This document shows, in pieces, positions 8,142 to 17,268 of a stretch of DNA of 61,006 bases (within the stretch, counting starts at the first letter, position 1; each line of letters opens with the position of its first letter). This DNA comes from an uncultured Haliea sp. (lineage in GTDB: Bacteria > Pseudomonadota > Gammaproteobacteria > Pseudomonadales > Halieaceae): positions 1 through 61,006 of the forward strand of contig CAMYIZ010000062.1 of NCBI GenBank assembly GCA_947258585.1, written 5' to 3'. The translations under genes were made by a program, and so were the position numbers. The notes under the pieces were generated by a model, which made no database searches, was not told the origin of the DNA, and saw only the letters and a list, made by a program, of their open reading frames with translations.

Positions 8142-8579
8142 TCACCCGGCCTGGTCAACGCTGGCGTGCAGGTGAATGGTGCTGTTCAGGGAGTTGCTGA
8201 CCAGGCAGTTGGCTTCGGATTTCTCCAGCAGCAGTTTCGCTTTATCCGCGTCCGTGCCCGCGGGCACGGTCAGGCGGGCGGTAATTGTCAGCTCGGTAAA
8301 CCGGGTTACCCGGTCGATGCGCTCCAGCTTGCCGTCGGTGCTGCACTCCAGGGTGCTCCAGTCCATTTTGGAGGCGCGGGCAATGGCGCGAAAAGTGAGG
8401 ACAAAACAGTCGGTGACCGCGCCCACCAGCAGTGCTTCGGGTGACCAGTAGCCACCGGGGCCGCCAAACTCCTTCGGCGGTGCTGTCTCCAGTGCCGGCA
8501 GGTCACCGCCTTCCAGGGTAATGCTGCCCTCGGGCCCCGCTTTCGCGGCGACGTGGTAATGGTGCGGTAGTTCCTGCAT
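8142..8579 (-). CDS. OsmC/Ohr-family protein
   Basis: 145 aa. The OsmC fold is recognisable by GGPGGYWSPEALLVGAVTDCFVLTFRAIA, in which the Cys after the AVTD turn is the first of the two redox cysteines, and by SEANCLVSNSL near the C-terminus, holding the second. OsmC/Ohr proteins reduce organic hydroperoxides with thiol cofactors. Overall it resembles the YhfA/general OsmC branch more than Ohr, so peroxidase activity is likely but not certain. Start chosen at the ATG preceded by GGAGAG; an in-frame start six codons earlier lacks this. imuA ends about 110 bases upstream on the same strand. Confidence 0.87.
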   Translation of the reverse strand: MQELPHHYHVAAKAGPEGSITLEGGDLPALETAPPKEFGGPGGYWSPEALLVGAVTDCFVLTFRAIARASKMDWSTLECSTDGKLERIDRVTRFTELTITARLTVPAGTDADKAKLLLEKSEANCLVSNSLNSTIHLHASVDQAG

Positions 8580-8687
8580 GGCGGCTCTCCACTGCATTAA
8601 AGGTTCCGCGCCCGGCTTGTTGGACCGCCGGGACGGTAAGCGTTTCCATGCTAGTGCCCTTGCCCCGTGGATGACAATTGATTTGCC

Positions 8688-9416
8688 TCAACTCACGCTC
8701 AATGCGTTACTGGTGGCTGCGGCCGCCGGCCAGACGGGCAGCTCCCACAGCTGCGGCTGGTCGGGCAGTTCGTCCTCCACCGCCAGCTCGACATCCAGCT
8801 GCTGCTGGCCGCCGCGCTGCTTGAGGATATGCACCTTGCGGTATTCGCGCATCTGTAGCCGCAGCCCTGCGGGGGCACTCTCGGCGGCCGCCTGCCGGGA
8901 CCTGAACAGGACGCACAGGGTGTCGCTGGCGGCCGCGGCCAGTTGCAGCTTGCGCAGTTCGCTGTAGCGGTACTGCCCGGCCCCGAGCCAGCTGAACACC
9001 GCGCTGCAGGTGGTGCTGCGCAGGGATTGCTCGATGCTCCACAGCAGGTCTTCCCGGCTGCGGGGGTGAACCAGCAAAACCTGTTGCGTGTCGATGCCGC
9101 GGGCCGCAAGCAGGGGGGCGTAGGGTGTCCAGGGGGGGGCGATGAAGGCCTGCCAGCGTCCCTGGGCGCTGAGCCGCTCCATGGTCGGCAGGAACAGGCC
9201 CATGGCCCCCATGCCGCAGCTGTCGCTGAGCACCTCGATGGCGGTGGCCTCGGGCCAGCCACCCTGGGCCAGGGCGGCGTCCAGGGCCCGATAGCCGGTG
9301 CCCAGGCCCCCGCGATGGGAGTCGTGGTTGGCGGGCAGCGGCAGGCCGCTGAAGCAGCGACTGCGGCCGCGCCAGGTGTCGTGGCGGAGAATGACCTGTT
9401 CCAGTGCTTCGTTCAT
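8688..9416 (-). CDS. imuA: ImuA, RecA/SulA-like mutasome protein
   Basis: 242 aa. The family features are the N-terminal GTGYRALDAALAQGGWPEATAIEVLSDSCGMG block, the degenerate equivalent of the RecA P-loop region, followed by HPRSREDLLWSIEQSLRSTTCSAVFSWL and LRKLQLAAAASDTLCVLFR. ImuA is a RecA-fold protein that works with ImuB and DnaE2 in SOS mutagenesis. GGAGG lies 9 bases before the ATG and a LexA box lies 33 bases upstream. Unusually it is followed not by imuB but by an OsmC gene. Confidence 0.88.
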   Translation of the reverse strand: MNEALEQVILRHDTWRGRSRCFSGLPLPANHDSHRGGLGTGYRALDAALAQGGWPEATAIEVLSDSCGMGAMGLFLPTMERLSAQGRWQAFIAPPWTPYAPLLAARGIDTQQVLLVHPRSREDLLWSIEQSLRSTTCSAVFSWLGAGQYRYSELRKLQLAAAASDTLCVLFRSRQAAAESAPAGLRLQMREYRKVHILKQRGGQQQLDVELAVEDELPDQPQLWELPVWPAAAATSNALSVS

Positions 9417-9448
9417 GTTCGCTTGCCTCCGGGAAACCCTGTCTTTTG

Positions 9449-9464
9449 CTGTATGGATATACAG
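9449..9464. promoter_or_regulatory. LexA (SOS) operator upstream of imuA
   Basis: CTGTATGGATATACAG matches CTGT-N8-ACAG exactly; only the central four bases break the symmetry. It sits 33 bases before the imuA ATG. The following 144 bases up to the antiporter stop hold nothing recognisable. Confidence 0.9.
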
Positions 9465-9608
9465 TAGTTTGCCCGGGGCCGGAATGCAAGCGCCACGGAG
9501 GGAGGGCGTTGCCGCGGTGGCTGGAACCTGCCTGCCAGGGCGACAGGTCGGTTTATTGCGGCTGTGGGAGCAGCGCGGTCCTGCAGCAGCCAGGCTGGCC
9601 GGGCTACC

Positions 9609-11171
9609 CTACGACCTTGCCGGCCCGGCGCTGTCCAGCGCGCTCAGGGTCCGGTCCGCCAGCCCCATGCCGGCCTGGAACATGGTCAGGTAGGTATGTG
9701 TGGCCCCGGCTTCGGTAATGCGTGCCACGTGGTCCTCGTGCAGGGCGTGGGACACGATGGGGCCGGTGAAGCCCTTGGCGCGCAGGCTGCGGGCGGCAAC
9801 GATCTTGGCCTCGATATCGTCCATGGCGAGTACTGCCGCTTCGATGGTGGTCACATCCACGCCACGCCAGAAATTGCTGTCCTCGGCGTCGGCGAAGACA
9901 ACATTGCGCCCGGCTTCCTGATGGGCCTTGGCCTTGTAGTTATCGCCATCCAGTCCCGCGGGCAGCTTGCCCAGTGCCCGCAGGTGGTCGTAGGCGGCGG
10001 TACCCGTGCGGCCCATGCCAAAAATCAGGATGTCGGCCCTGCCCAGGTTGGTGGGCTGCTCATCCGGATGAATGGTGCCGCGCTCGAAACGCTGCAGGCG
10101 GTCCTCGAAGCGGGCGAACAGGGGGTGGGCCATGCGGTTCAGGGGCGCCGCGATGACGAAGGAGATCGAGACCGCCAGCGCCAGCGGTACCAGCCAGTCC
10201 TGCAGCACCACGGCGGCGACAATCAAGCCGAATTCGCTGTAGGCAGAGAGGCTGATAGCGGCGAGGAAGGAGGTGCGGGCGCGCAGGCTGAAGGCGGTCA
10301 GGAGCAGGAAAAACAGGATGCCCTTCAGGGGGAGCAGGAGGCCCACGGCGACGGCGAACAGCAGCGCCTCCAGGTCCGGCAGGCCGGACATGCCAATTTG
10401 CAGGAAGAAGCCGACCAGGAAGATTTCCCGCAGGCTCCAGAGGGACTCCGACAGTTCCTGGGCACGGCGGTGGTTCGACAGCAGCACGCCCATCAGCAGG
10501 GCGCCGATCTCCGAGCTCAGGCCCATGGCCTGAAAGCCCATGCCCCCTATCACCAGCGCCAGCAGCATGCCCATCAGCACCAGCAGCTCGTCGTGGCCGG
10601 CGAAGTCCAGCAGCCAGTACATCACTGGGCGCAGCAGCGGCAGGGCGAACACGGCCAGGGCCCAGATCGTGGGTGTCTGCCCGCTCCAGACAGCCAGTAC
10701 CACCAGGGCAATAATGTCCTGCACGATCAGGATGCCGATGGCGGTACGGCCGTGAAATACCGCCAGTTCACGTTTGGATTCCAGCAGTTTTGCCGCCAGT
10801 ACGGTAGAGGAAAACGAGAGCGCAATTGCCAGCAGCAGTGCTGTGTTCCCGTCCAGTCCGACCAGAAAATACAGCCCGGGCGCAAACACCGCCACGCTGA
10901 TGGCGAAGTGCAGCAGGGCGCTGCCGAGTACCTGCGGCTGGGCGATCTGCCGCAGCTTGAGTTTCAGGCCGACGGTAAACAGCAGGATGAGCACGCCCAG
11001 GTGGGCCACGTGGCCGAGGATATCATCGGATTCCGAGGGCAGCCCGAGGCCCGGTCCAAACAGGTTGACGGCGAAGCCGGCGGCGAGGAAGCCCACCAGC
11101 GGCGGCAGGCCGATCTGGCGCACCGCGAGGCCGAAGAAAAAAGCGAAGGTAATACAGATGACTTCGAACAC
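9609..11171 (-). CDS. CPA2-family cation/proton antiporter with RCK-like domain (Kef type)
   Basis: 520 aa. About residues 1-370 form a polytopic exchanger domain with the characteristic stretches LPPLVGFLAAGFAVNLFGPGLGL, LFTVGLKLKL and FHGRTAIGILIVQDIIALVVL. A soluble Rossmann domain (RADILIFGMGRTGTAAYDHL, GxGxxG near residue 395) follows, as in KefB/KefC and related K+/H+ antiporters, where it senses nucleotides or glutathione adducts. The C-terminal domain is short. No KefF/G-type partner is present. The start is GTG (11171) with AAGG nearby, and it lies 48 bases downstream of no coding gene on its own strand except the acetyl-CoA hydrolase gene. Confidence 0.87.
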   Translation of the reverse strand: MFEVICITFAFFFGLAVRQIGLPPLVGFLAAGFAVNLFGPGLGLPSESDDILGHVAHLGVLILLFTVGLKLKLRQIAQPQVLGSALLHFAISVAVFAPGLYFLVGLDGNTALLLAIALSFSSTVLAAKLLESKRELAVFHGRTAIGILIVQDIIALVVLAVWSGQTPTIWALAVFALPLLRPVMYWLLDFAGHDELLVLMGMLLALVIGGMGFQAMGLSSEIGALLMGVLLSNHRRAQELSESLWSLREIFLVGFFLQIGMSGLPDLEALLFAVAVGLLLPLKGILFFLLLTAFSLRARTSFLAAISLSAYSEFGLIVAAVVLQDWLVPLALAVSISFVIAAPLNRMAHPLFARFEDRLQRFERGTIHPDEQPTNLGRADILIFGMGRTGTAAYDHLRALGKLPAGLDGDNYKAKAHQEAGRNVVFADAEDSNFWRGVDVTTIEAAVLAMDDIEAKIVAARSLRAKGFTGPIVSHALHEDHVARITEAGATHTYLTMFQAGMGLADRTLSALDSAGPARS

Positions 11172-11219
11172 TACCGATACCTTGTCAGCCGCCGCCCCCC
11201 TGGCGGCGTCAGGGGGATG

Positions 11220-13370
11220 TTAGCGTACTTTGAGCAGGCCGTGCTCCTCCAGCTCCAGCATCAGCAGTTGCTGGACAATGAACTCCTTGCTGCTGTCCGG
11301 GTGCATGAGGTGGATGCGCTCCAGCCAGGGCCGCGCGGCCTCCTTGTCGCCCCGGTGCAGCAGGGCCCGTGCGACTTCCTTGAGGAACTGGGCGGGGTCC
11401 TCACTCAGGGCCTTGATCCGCCGCAGGCTGGCGCTCAGGGTGAGCTCCTCGGGGGTCAGCTGGGTGCCGAACGGGTAGGCCGGAAGCAGGCCGTCGGCGA
11501 TGTGGCTGCTGAGGGCACTGGCGATGCGGTAGGGTGTGTTGTCTCTCGCCGCCGCCGGTATTTCGTAGTCTTCCGGCAGCTTGCCCTTGTCGATGGCCCA
11601 GTCGGCGAGTTCCTGCTGGAAACGGCTGTCGGCGATCGCGATCAGGCGGCGAATCACTTCGGCGTCACTCTGTCCACGCAGGTCTGCGATGCCATACTCG
11701 GTGACGATGATATCCCGCAGGTGGCGGGGAATGGTGGTGTGGCCGTAGTGCGTCACGATATTGGACTGCAGCTGCTTGCCCTTGCCCCGGGTGGCGCGAA
11801 TGCAGAGGACCGAGCGCGCCCCCGGCAGGTCGTGGGCCATGGCGACAAAGTTGTATTGTCCGCCCACGCCACTGATGACGGTGCCGTCCTCCAGTGCGTC
11901 GGAGGTGACCGCTCCGCTCAGGCTGACCATCATGCCGGTGTTGATAAAGCGCGCGTTGCGGCGCTGGGCGCTGTACAGAGGGTAGTTGAGCAGCAATTGG
12001 TTGGTGCGCTGGACACTGGTCATGCAAATCCTGTCCTGTCCGGTTTCGTCCAGGTCGCGCAGCTTCTGGTAGAAGTCCCTCGGGCCCAGGAAGAATCCGC
12101 CGTGCAGTACCCGGCCGTGGCGCAGCTCGGTACCCTGCATGGCTCGCAGCAGCACAGCCCGGGTGTCGGCGTCGTCCATGTTGTTGCGCAGGCGTTTGCC
12201 GTCCAGCTCCAGGTCCTCGTCGACGAGCACCAGCGTCGCAGGCAGCAGCCCCCAGTGCCTCAACTCCAGCAGTGCGGATTCCTCGAGCACCCGCGGCATC
12301 AGGCCGCAATTGCGGGCGTAGTCCAGCATTGCCGCATCGATCGCCGGGGTGATGGTGCCGTCGTTGAGTCCCTGCTGCAGCGCCAGCTGATCAAAGACCC
12401 GGCGCTTGACCACGCCCGCCTCGATCAGTTGCATCATCCCATTGACGAACATCTCGGTGGAGACATAGAGGCCTTCGTTGAACACGGAGGGCTCGGCGGT
12501 GCAGTCGCTGTCCACCCGGGTCAGGTTGTCTAGCAGCTCGCGCCACGCGGCGTTGTGCCGGTGGCGCAGGATACAGGCGTGGGCCACCGCATCGCCCAGC
12601 GCGCCAATGCCGATCTGCAGGGTGCCCCCGTCCACCACCAGGCTGCTGACGTGGAGCGCCGTGGCGTAGTCGGTCGCCGGTATCGCGGCGTTGGGTACGG
12701 CAAACAGGGTGCGGTTATAGGCCGGGTTCTGCACGACGCCGTCAAACAGGGCGGCGGGGACCTCGGCGTCATGGCGCATGAACGGCAGGTCGCTGTGGAC
12801 CTGGGCAAAACAGAGAAAGCCCTCCTCGTCGTTGCCGCGGCGCCGACGGATAACATCCAGTGCCACGTCGGGGTTGCAGGACAGGCTGAGCGAGAGGCCG
12901 GCTTCGGTGTCCCGGGCCGCGACCAGCTGCACCAGCACATTGACCCCCGCCGCCGCCATGTCGCGCGCGATGTGGGTGTAGTTGCTGGAGATGTAGTTCT
13001 GCTGGGCGGAGGGCAGCCCTTTCATGGAGCCCGCCTTGAAATACAGTTCGCTGACCTGGATGTTCGCCGGCAGGGTCCCCGCACGCAGGGCCTCCATGTA
13101 GGCCAGCGGTTCGTAGTCGCCGAACAGGCGCTCGACAATGGGGCCGGCCAGCTCCGCCTCGATGTGGCTGGAAGGCTTGGGGACCTCGAGGGACAGTGCG
13201 GTATAGATGTGCAGGTCGATCTCCGGGTCCTCGACGGCACGCCGGAAAAAAGCGTTGATCAGCTGTACCGGCTTGCCCAGTCCCAGTGGCGCGCCGAGCC
13301 TGATCTGCTTGCCCAGGGAGGCAATGGCGAAGTCTGCGCAGGCTTCCGCCGTTTCAAACATGCGGGTCAT
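11220..13370 (-). CDS. acetyl-CoA hydrolase/transferase family protein, long form
   Basis: 716 aa. The core resembles the cat/ACH family, which moves CoA between acetate or other short acyl groups or hydrolyses acyl-CoA. Recognisable stretches are VVDGGTLQIGIGALGDAVAHA, SGVGGQYNFVAMAHDLPGARSVLCIRATRG and HYGHTTIPRHLRDIIVTEYGIADLRGQSDAEV (the GxGGQ and EYGxAxLRG signatures). It is some 200 residues longer than the common ~500-residue enzymes, with extra sequence both in the middle and at the C-terminus. Substrate unknown. Only 48 bases separate it from the antiporter start, so co-transcription is possible. Confidence 0.82.
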   Translation of the reverse strand: MTRMFETAEACADFAIASLGKQIRLGAPLGLGKPVQLINAFFRRAVEDPEIDLHIYTALSLEVPKPSSHIEAELAGPIVERLFGDYEPLAYMEALRAGTLPANIQVSELYFKAGSMKGLPSAQQNYISSNYTHIARDMAAAGVNVLVQLVAARDTEAGLSLSLSCNPDVALDVIRRRRGNDEEGFLCFAQVHSDLPFMRHDAEVPAALFDGVVQNPAYNRTLFAVPNAAIPATDYATALHVSSLVVDGGTLQIGIGALGDAVAHACILRHRHNAAWRELLDNLTRVDSDCTAEPSVFNEGLYVSTEMFVNGMMQLIEAGVVKRRVFDQLALQQGLNDGTITPAIDAAMLDYARNCGLMPRVLEESALLELRHWGLLPATLVLVDEDLELDGKRLRNNMDDADTRAVLLRAMQGTELRHGRVLHGGFFLGPRDFYQKLRDLDETGQDRICMTSVQRTNQLLLNYPLYSAQRRNARFINTGMMVSLSGAVTSDALEDGTVISGVGGQYNFVAMAHDLPGARSVLCIRATRGKGKQLQSNIVTHYGHTTIPRHLRDIIVTEYGIADLRGQSDAEVIRRLIAIADSRFQQELADWAIDKGKLPEDYEIPAAARDNTPYRIASALSSHIADGLLPAYPFGTQLTPEELTLSASLRRIKALSEDPAQFLKEVARALLHRGDKEAARPWLERIHLMHPDSSKEFIVQQLLMLELEEHGLLKVR

Positions 13371-13452
13371 GGTCTGGCCTCTCGATGTATTTCCTGCGGG
13401 CTATGTAAGCATAGCGAGTCCTTGCCTGTCTTGATCTGGCGCAATGTCGGGG

Positions 13453-16182
13453 TCAACCCCCATCGCCGTCCAGGACGCCATTGCCGTTGCGGTCCAGTGC
13501 CATCTGCGCGCCCATACCGGGAGGTACACAGGTAAATGTGAGCTCCTGTCCCGGCTGGCTGGCGACAGTCAGCAGCTGCTCCAGCCCAATACTGTCTTCC
13601 CCGCTGCGGTCGGTGCGAAAGCGACCGTTGGCGAGCAGCAGTGCGCCCCGCTGTTGCCCGTCCAGCACACCGTGAACCACCAGGTCACAATCGGCGGGAG
13701 CAGCCCGGGCCCGTTCCAGAAGCAGGTCCAGCCGAGCCCGTGTGGCCGCGTCCGGCCCGCTGGCAACAGTGAGTTGCTGGCCGACGATGGGGGCGAGATT
13801 GCCGTCGAAGGCAAACATGAAGTCCACTACCTGCTCGCGCTGGGCATCGCTGGCGAACCCGAACACGCTGCTGGAGAGGAAGTTGCTCACCGTGTCGATG
13901 CCGCCGTCGTGCAGCAGGCCGAAGCCGCGCACCTGGTCGCCGGTGAAGACTGCCTGTTGCCCCGGCCGCGGGACGCTGGCTCCGAACATGCCGACCTTGT
14001 GGTACAGGTTGCGCAGGTGTGCCACTTTAAAATCCTCGGTAATCCCCGGCCCCTCGTTGGTCATCAGGCCCGCGGTACCGAAGTGCCGGGCGTCCACATC
14101 CAGTACATGGCAGTGGTTGCAGGCCAGGGCGCCGCCGGTGGTGGGGTCCTCCATGAACACCCGGCGCCCTTCGGCCTGGTTCGGGGTGAGGCTGTTGTCG
14201 AGATTGCGGATGGCGTTGGGCGGTGGGGTAATCGCCAGGGCGAAATCGGTAAAGTCCTGCAACGCCCCGGGCGACAGCATTTCCTCCCGGCCCAGCAGCT
14301 CGACGAAGGCCGGGTTGAACTCCTTGAATGCCGCAGCCTCCAGGCTTTCCAGCGTGCCGCGCACCACCGCCCGGTCCCGGCCGCCGCGGTCACCCCGCCA
14401 GTGCATGGGGCCGCTGTCCGCCATGCCGCGGAAGGTCTGGGTGGTCATCGGGCCCTTCAGGGGGTGAAAGACGCCCTGGGTGGGTGAGCGCAGCGGCACG
14501 AATTCATTGCGGTTTTCGAGCATCTCGCCATCCGGGTTGCCGAGGTCCCAGGCCAGGCCGTCGACGTCGCCGAAAATATGACAGCCGGCGCAGGAGGCCG
14601 TGCCGTTGGCGGAGGTGAGTTCGGCGTCGTACAGCAGGCGCCGGCCACGCTGGATATTCGCCGCTTCCGGCTGGTACAGGTCCCGGGTTGCAAGGACCTC
14701 GCCGCTGCCGGCGGCAATGACGCTGAGCGTATTGGTATAGCGGGACAGGGTGTACAGCCGGTCGCCGGCGCTGTTCAGTACCAGGCCGCCGGGGCCGCCG
14801 CCGGGGACCGGAATGTGCCGGGTGGTCGCGGGGTCGTAGGTTCCCGCCTCGAGCTGCGCGGTGGCAATCGCCGCGATCCGGTTGGAGCCAAAGGCCGCGA
14901 GGTAGAGCGTGCTGCCGTCCGCGCTGACAGCCATTTCCTGGGGCTGGGCCAGGCTCAGGCGTTTGTCGTCGGGCGCCGGGGAGGCACCCTGGGGGAGCGA
15001 GAAGTCAACGTGGGGGTTGAGGTGATTGACGGTCACTGCCCCCTCCCGAGCCACGCTGATGCGGTGTTCGACAATATGGCCGCGCACCGTGCTGGCCGCG
15101 GTGCCGGGACCTTCGAAGCGGACACGGTTGCGGGCCTCGGTATTGCTGACATACACCGCCCCCGTCACCGGGTTGCTGGCAACGTTGAACAACACCGTGC
15201 CCAATCCGCTGTGGCTGCCAAGCAGGCGCGGGGTCTCCGCCATGGCATCCAGGGTGAAGAGGTCGAGATCCGGCAGCTGGAAGAGGACCTTGTGCGACCA
15301 GTCACGACCGGACTCATCCACCCAGCGCTCGCCGTCGAAGCCCACGATCAGGCCGGTATCCGGTTGCCGGATACCGGCGTGGTTCTCTGCTGGAGCGGGT
15401 TTGGCAGCGGCCACATCCGGCTCGTTGAGCAGGGTGGTGGTCTGGTTGCCGGAGAGGAAGGCGGCGACATGGACCCGGCTGCCGTCGGCGTTGCGGGCCA
15501 GGCCCCGGGCGCTGTCGGCGAACAGGTTGATGATCGCCAGGGGCTCGCCGCCGGGCGCGTCGGCATCGAAGACCCAGACATCCGCCCGGCCCAGGCCCGG
15601 GGTCTTGAGGTCGGCGGGTTGGAAGCCGGGGTGATTCTGGCCGCGGTAGGCGGCGGTGACAAACGCGCGGCGATTGCCGGGACCGGCGAAGACGATGTCC
15701 CGGGGCTCGTCCCCGACCAGCAGGGTGCGTACCACGCGGGGCTCGGCGCCATCCAGGCGGACGATGCTGATGCTGTCCGAGAGGTGATTGACGACCCAGG
15801 CCTCGCTGGCGCTGGCCGCGGCCACCGCGACCGGCTCCAGGCCGACGGGCACGCTGCCCAGGGGAGACAGGTCGCCGTCGGCAACAGCGAATATCTCCAG
15901 CCGGTGTGCCGGGGTGTTGGTCACGAACAGGCGGGTGCCGTCCGCTGACAGGGCGATGGGGCGCACCTGTCCGCTTTCAAACAGGGTGCGTCCGGAGTCG
16001 TCTGCGGGCTCTGGCTCCGGTGTCGGCTCTGGTTCGGGCTCGGGGGGCGGTGCGGGTGTGACCGGGGCGGGCGGTGCGTCGGGCTGCAGCACTGGACTGT
16101 TGCCGCCACCACCGCCGCCGCAGCCCACCAGCAGGGTGGCCGTGAACAGCGCCACAACAGTTCCAGTTACTCGCGTCGTCAC
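13453..16182 (-). CDS. lipoprotein with beta-propeller and di-heme cytochrome c domains
   Basis: 909 aa. A lipoprotein signal with lipobox LLVGC (C21) is followed by seven glycines and a Pro/Glu-rich linker (PEPEPEPTPEPEPA). About residues 65-510 contain YVTN/YncE-like beta-propeller repeats (LSADGTRLFVTNTPAHRLEIF, MAVSADGSTLYLAAFGSNRI, VLNSAGDRLYTLSRYTNTLSVI). Two c-type heme motifs follow, CAGCH (531-535) and CNHCH (688-692), in a MauG/cytochrome-peroxidase-like context (FHPLKGPMTTQTFRGMADSG). The end DRNGNGVLDGD looks like an EF-hand calcium loop. GGAGG lies 8 bases before the GTG at 16182; starts at 16188 and 16191 are in frame but too close to it. The oxidised or reduced partner is unknown. 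Confidence 0.8.
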   Translation of the reverse strand: MTTRVTGTVVALFTATLLVGCGGGGGGNSPVLQPDAPPAPVTPAPPPEPEPEPTPEPEPADDSGRTLFESGQVRPIALSADGTRLFVTNTPAHRLEIFAVADGDLSPLGSVPVGLEPVAVAAASASEAWVVNHLSDSISIVRLDGAEPRVVRTLLVGDEPRDIVFAGPGNRRAFVTAAYRGQNHPGFQPADLKTPGLGRADVWVFDADAPGGEPLAIINLFADSARGLARNADGSRVHVAAFLSGNQTTTLLNEPDVAAAKPAPAENHAGIRQPDTGLIVGFDGERWVDESGRDWSHKVLFQLPDLDLFTLDAMAETPRLLGSHSGLGTVLFNVASNPVTGAVYVSNTEARNRVRFEGPGTAASTVRGHIVEHRISVAREGAVTVNHLNPHVDFSLPQGASPAPDDKRLSLAQPQEMAVSADGSTLYLAAFGSNRIAAIATAQLEAGTYDPATTRHIPVPGGGPGGLVLNSAGDRLYTLSRYTNTLSVIAAGSGEVLATRDLYQPEAANIQRGRRLLYDAELTSANGTASCAGCHIFGDVDGLAWDLGNPDGEMLENRNEFVPLRSPTQGVFHPLKGPMTTQTFRGMADSGPMHWRGDRGGRDRAVVRGTLESLEAAAFKEFNPAFVELLGREEMLSPGALQDFTDFALAITPPPNAIRNLDNSLTPNQAEGRRVFMEDPTTGGALACNHCHVLDVDARHFGTAGLMTNEGPGITEDFKVAHLRNLYHKVGMFGASVPRPGQQAVFTGDQVRGFGLLHDGGIDTVSNFLSSSVFGFASDAQREQVVDFMFAFDGNLAPIVGQQLTVASGPDAATRARLDLLLERARAAPADCDLVVHGVLDGQQRGALLLANGRFRTDRSGEDSIGLEQLLTVASQPGQELTFTCVPPGMGAQMALDRNGNGVLDGDGG

Positions 16183-16218
16183 AAGCATCACCTCCGCAGT
16201 GGCCCCTTGCTTACTACA

Positions 16219-17268
16219 CTACAGTTGCCTGCCCTTGCGCTGTTGCCGGCGCAGCGGCTTCGCACCCGATGCCAGGTCCAGCAGCAATTGATCGAGCTGG
16301 TCCCAGGGGTCGCCCTCGGCATAGCCCTTGAGACTGCCGTCCACGGTCAGTGCCTGTTGCAGCAGTGCCCCCAGTGAACCGCTGTCGTGTCGCTGCAGGC
16401 AGGACTGCACCGCGGCGGCGCGGCTCTGCCAGACACGGTGGCTGTTCAGCACCCGGCTCACGGGCTGTCCCGACTCGCAATCCAGCTGCATGGCGTAGAG
16501 ACTGCGGACCTCGCGGGCCACGGCCCACAGCAGGGGCACGAGGTCATTGCCCTCGCCGCGCAGGCCGTGAACCATGCGCAGGGCGGCGGTGGCATCCCCC
16601 GCCAGGGCGGTGTCGACCATGGCGAAGAGATTGTAGCGCGCGTTGTCCAGCACCGCGGTGGTGACGGTCTCGATAGTGACCTGCCCGTTGCCGGCCAGCA
16701 GTTTCAGTTTTTCCACTTCCTGCACCGCGGCGTACAGGTTGCCCTCGAGGCGCTCCGCCAGCAGCTCCAGGGCGTCCGCGGTAATCTCCAGCCCCGCTCC
16801 CTGCAGGCGCTGGCGCAGCCAGCGCGGCATCTCCCGGGCCCCGACGGGCCAGATCTGGATTGTGGCCCCGGCCTTGTCCAGGGTCTTGTACCACTTGCTG
16901 TTCTGGGATTGCTTGTCGATCTTGCCGCTCACCACCAGCAGGATATCGTCGCCACTGGCACGCTCGATGTATTCACACAGCGCCCGGCTGCCCTCGGCGC
17001 CCGGCTTGCCTTCGGGCAGCCGCAGCTCAATCAGCTTGCGGTCACCGAACAGGGACATCTCCGCGGCGCTGTGCAGCAGGGTTTGCCAGTCGAAATCGCG
17101 GGCCGCGGTATCGACTATCTCGCGGTCACTGCAGCCGGCATCGCGGGCGGCGCTGCGCACCAGGTCCGCACACTCCTGCACCAGCAGCGGTTCGTCGCCG
17201 CTGAGCAGGTAGACGGGGAGGCACTGTTGTTGCAGGTGCTGGCGCAGCTGCTCGGGTTTGAGTTGCAT
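16219..17268 (-). CDS. holA: DNA polymerase III delta subunit
   Basis: 349 aa. HolA opens the beta clamp as part of the clamp loader. The N-terminus (MQLKPEQLRQHLQQQCLPVYLLSGDEPLLVQECADLVR) carries the family GDEPLL signature, followed by LLHSAAEMSLFGDRKLIELRLPEGKPG and GNLYAAVQEVEKLKLLAG, both typical. Length is normal. Its ATG overlaps the lptE stop by one base (TAATG), so the two are translationally coupled, as in most gammaproteobacteria. Confidence 0.96.
   Translation of the reverse strand: MQLKPEQLRQHLQQQCLPVYLLSGDEPLLVQECADLVRSAARDAGCSDREIVDTAARDFDWQTLLHSAAEMSLFGDRKLIELRLPEGKPGAEGSRALCEYIERASGDDILLVVSGKIDKQSQNSKWYKTLDKAGATIQIWPVGAREMPRWLRQRLQGAGLEITADALELLAERLEGNLYAAVQEVEKLKLLAGNGQVTIETVTTAVLDNARYNLFAMVDTALAGDATAALRMVHGLRGEGNDLVPLLWAVAREVRSLYAMQLDCESGQPVSRVLNSHRVWQSRAAAVQSCLQRHDSGSLGALLQQALTVDGSLKGYAEGDPWDQLDQLLLDLASGAKPLRRQQRKGRQL

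Noticed and set aside
9564-12533. A 989-codon open frame on the plus strand across the antiporter and acetyl-CoA hydrolase genes
   Set aside because: It lies antisense to two clear genes; long antisense frames are expected at this GC content. The translation is low-complexity (many Gln, Gly, His) with no domain.
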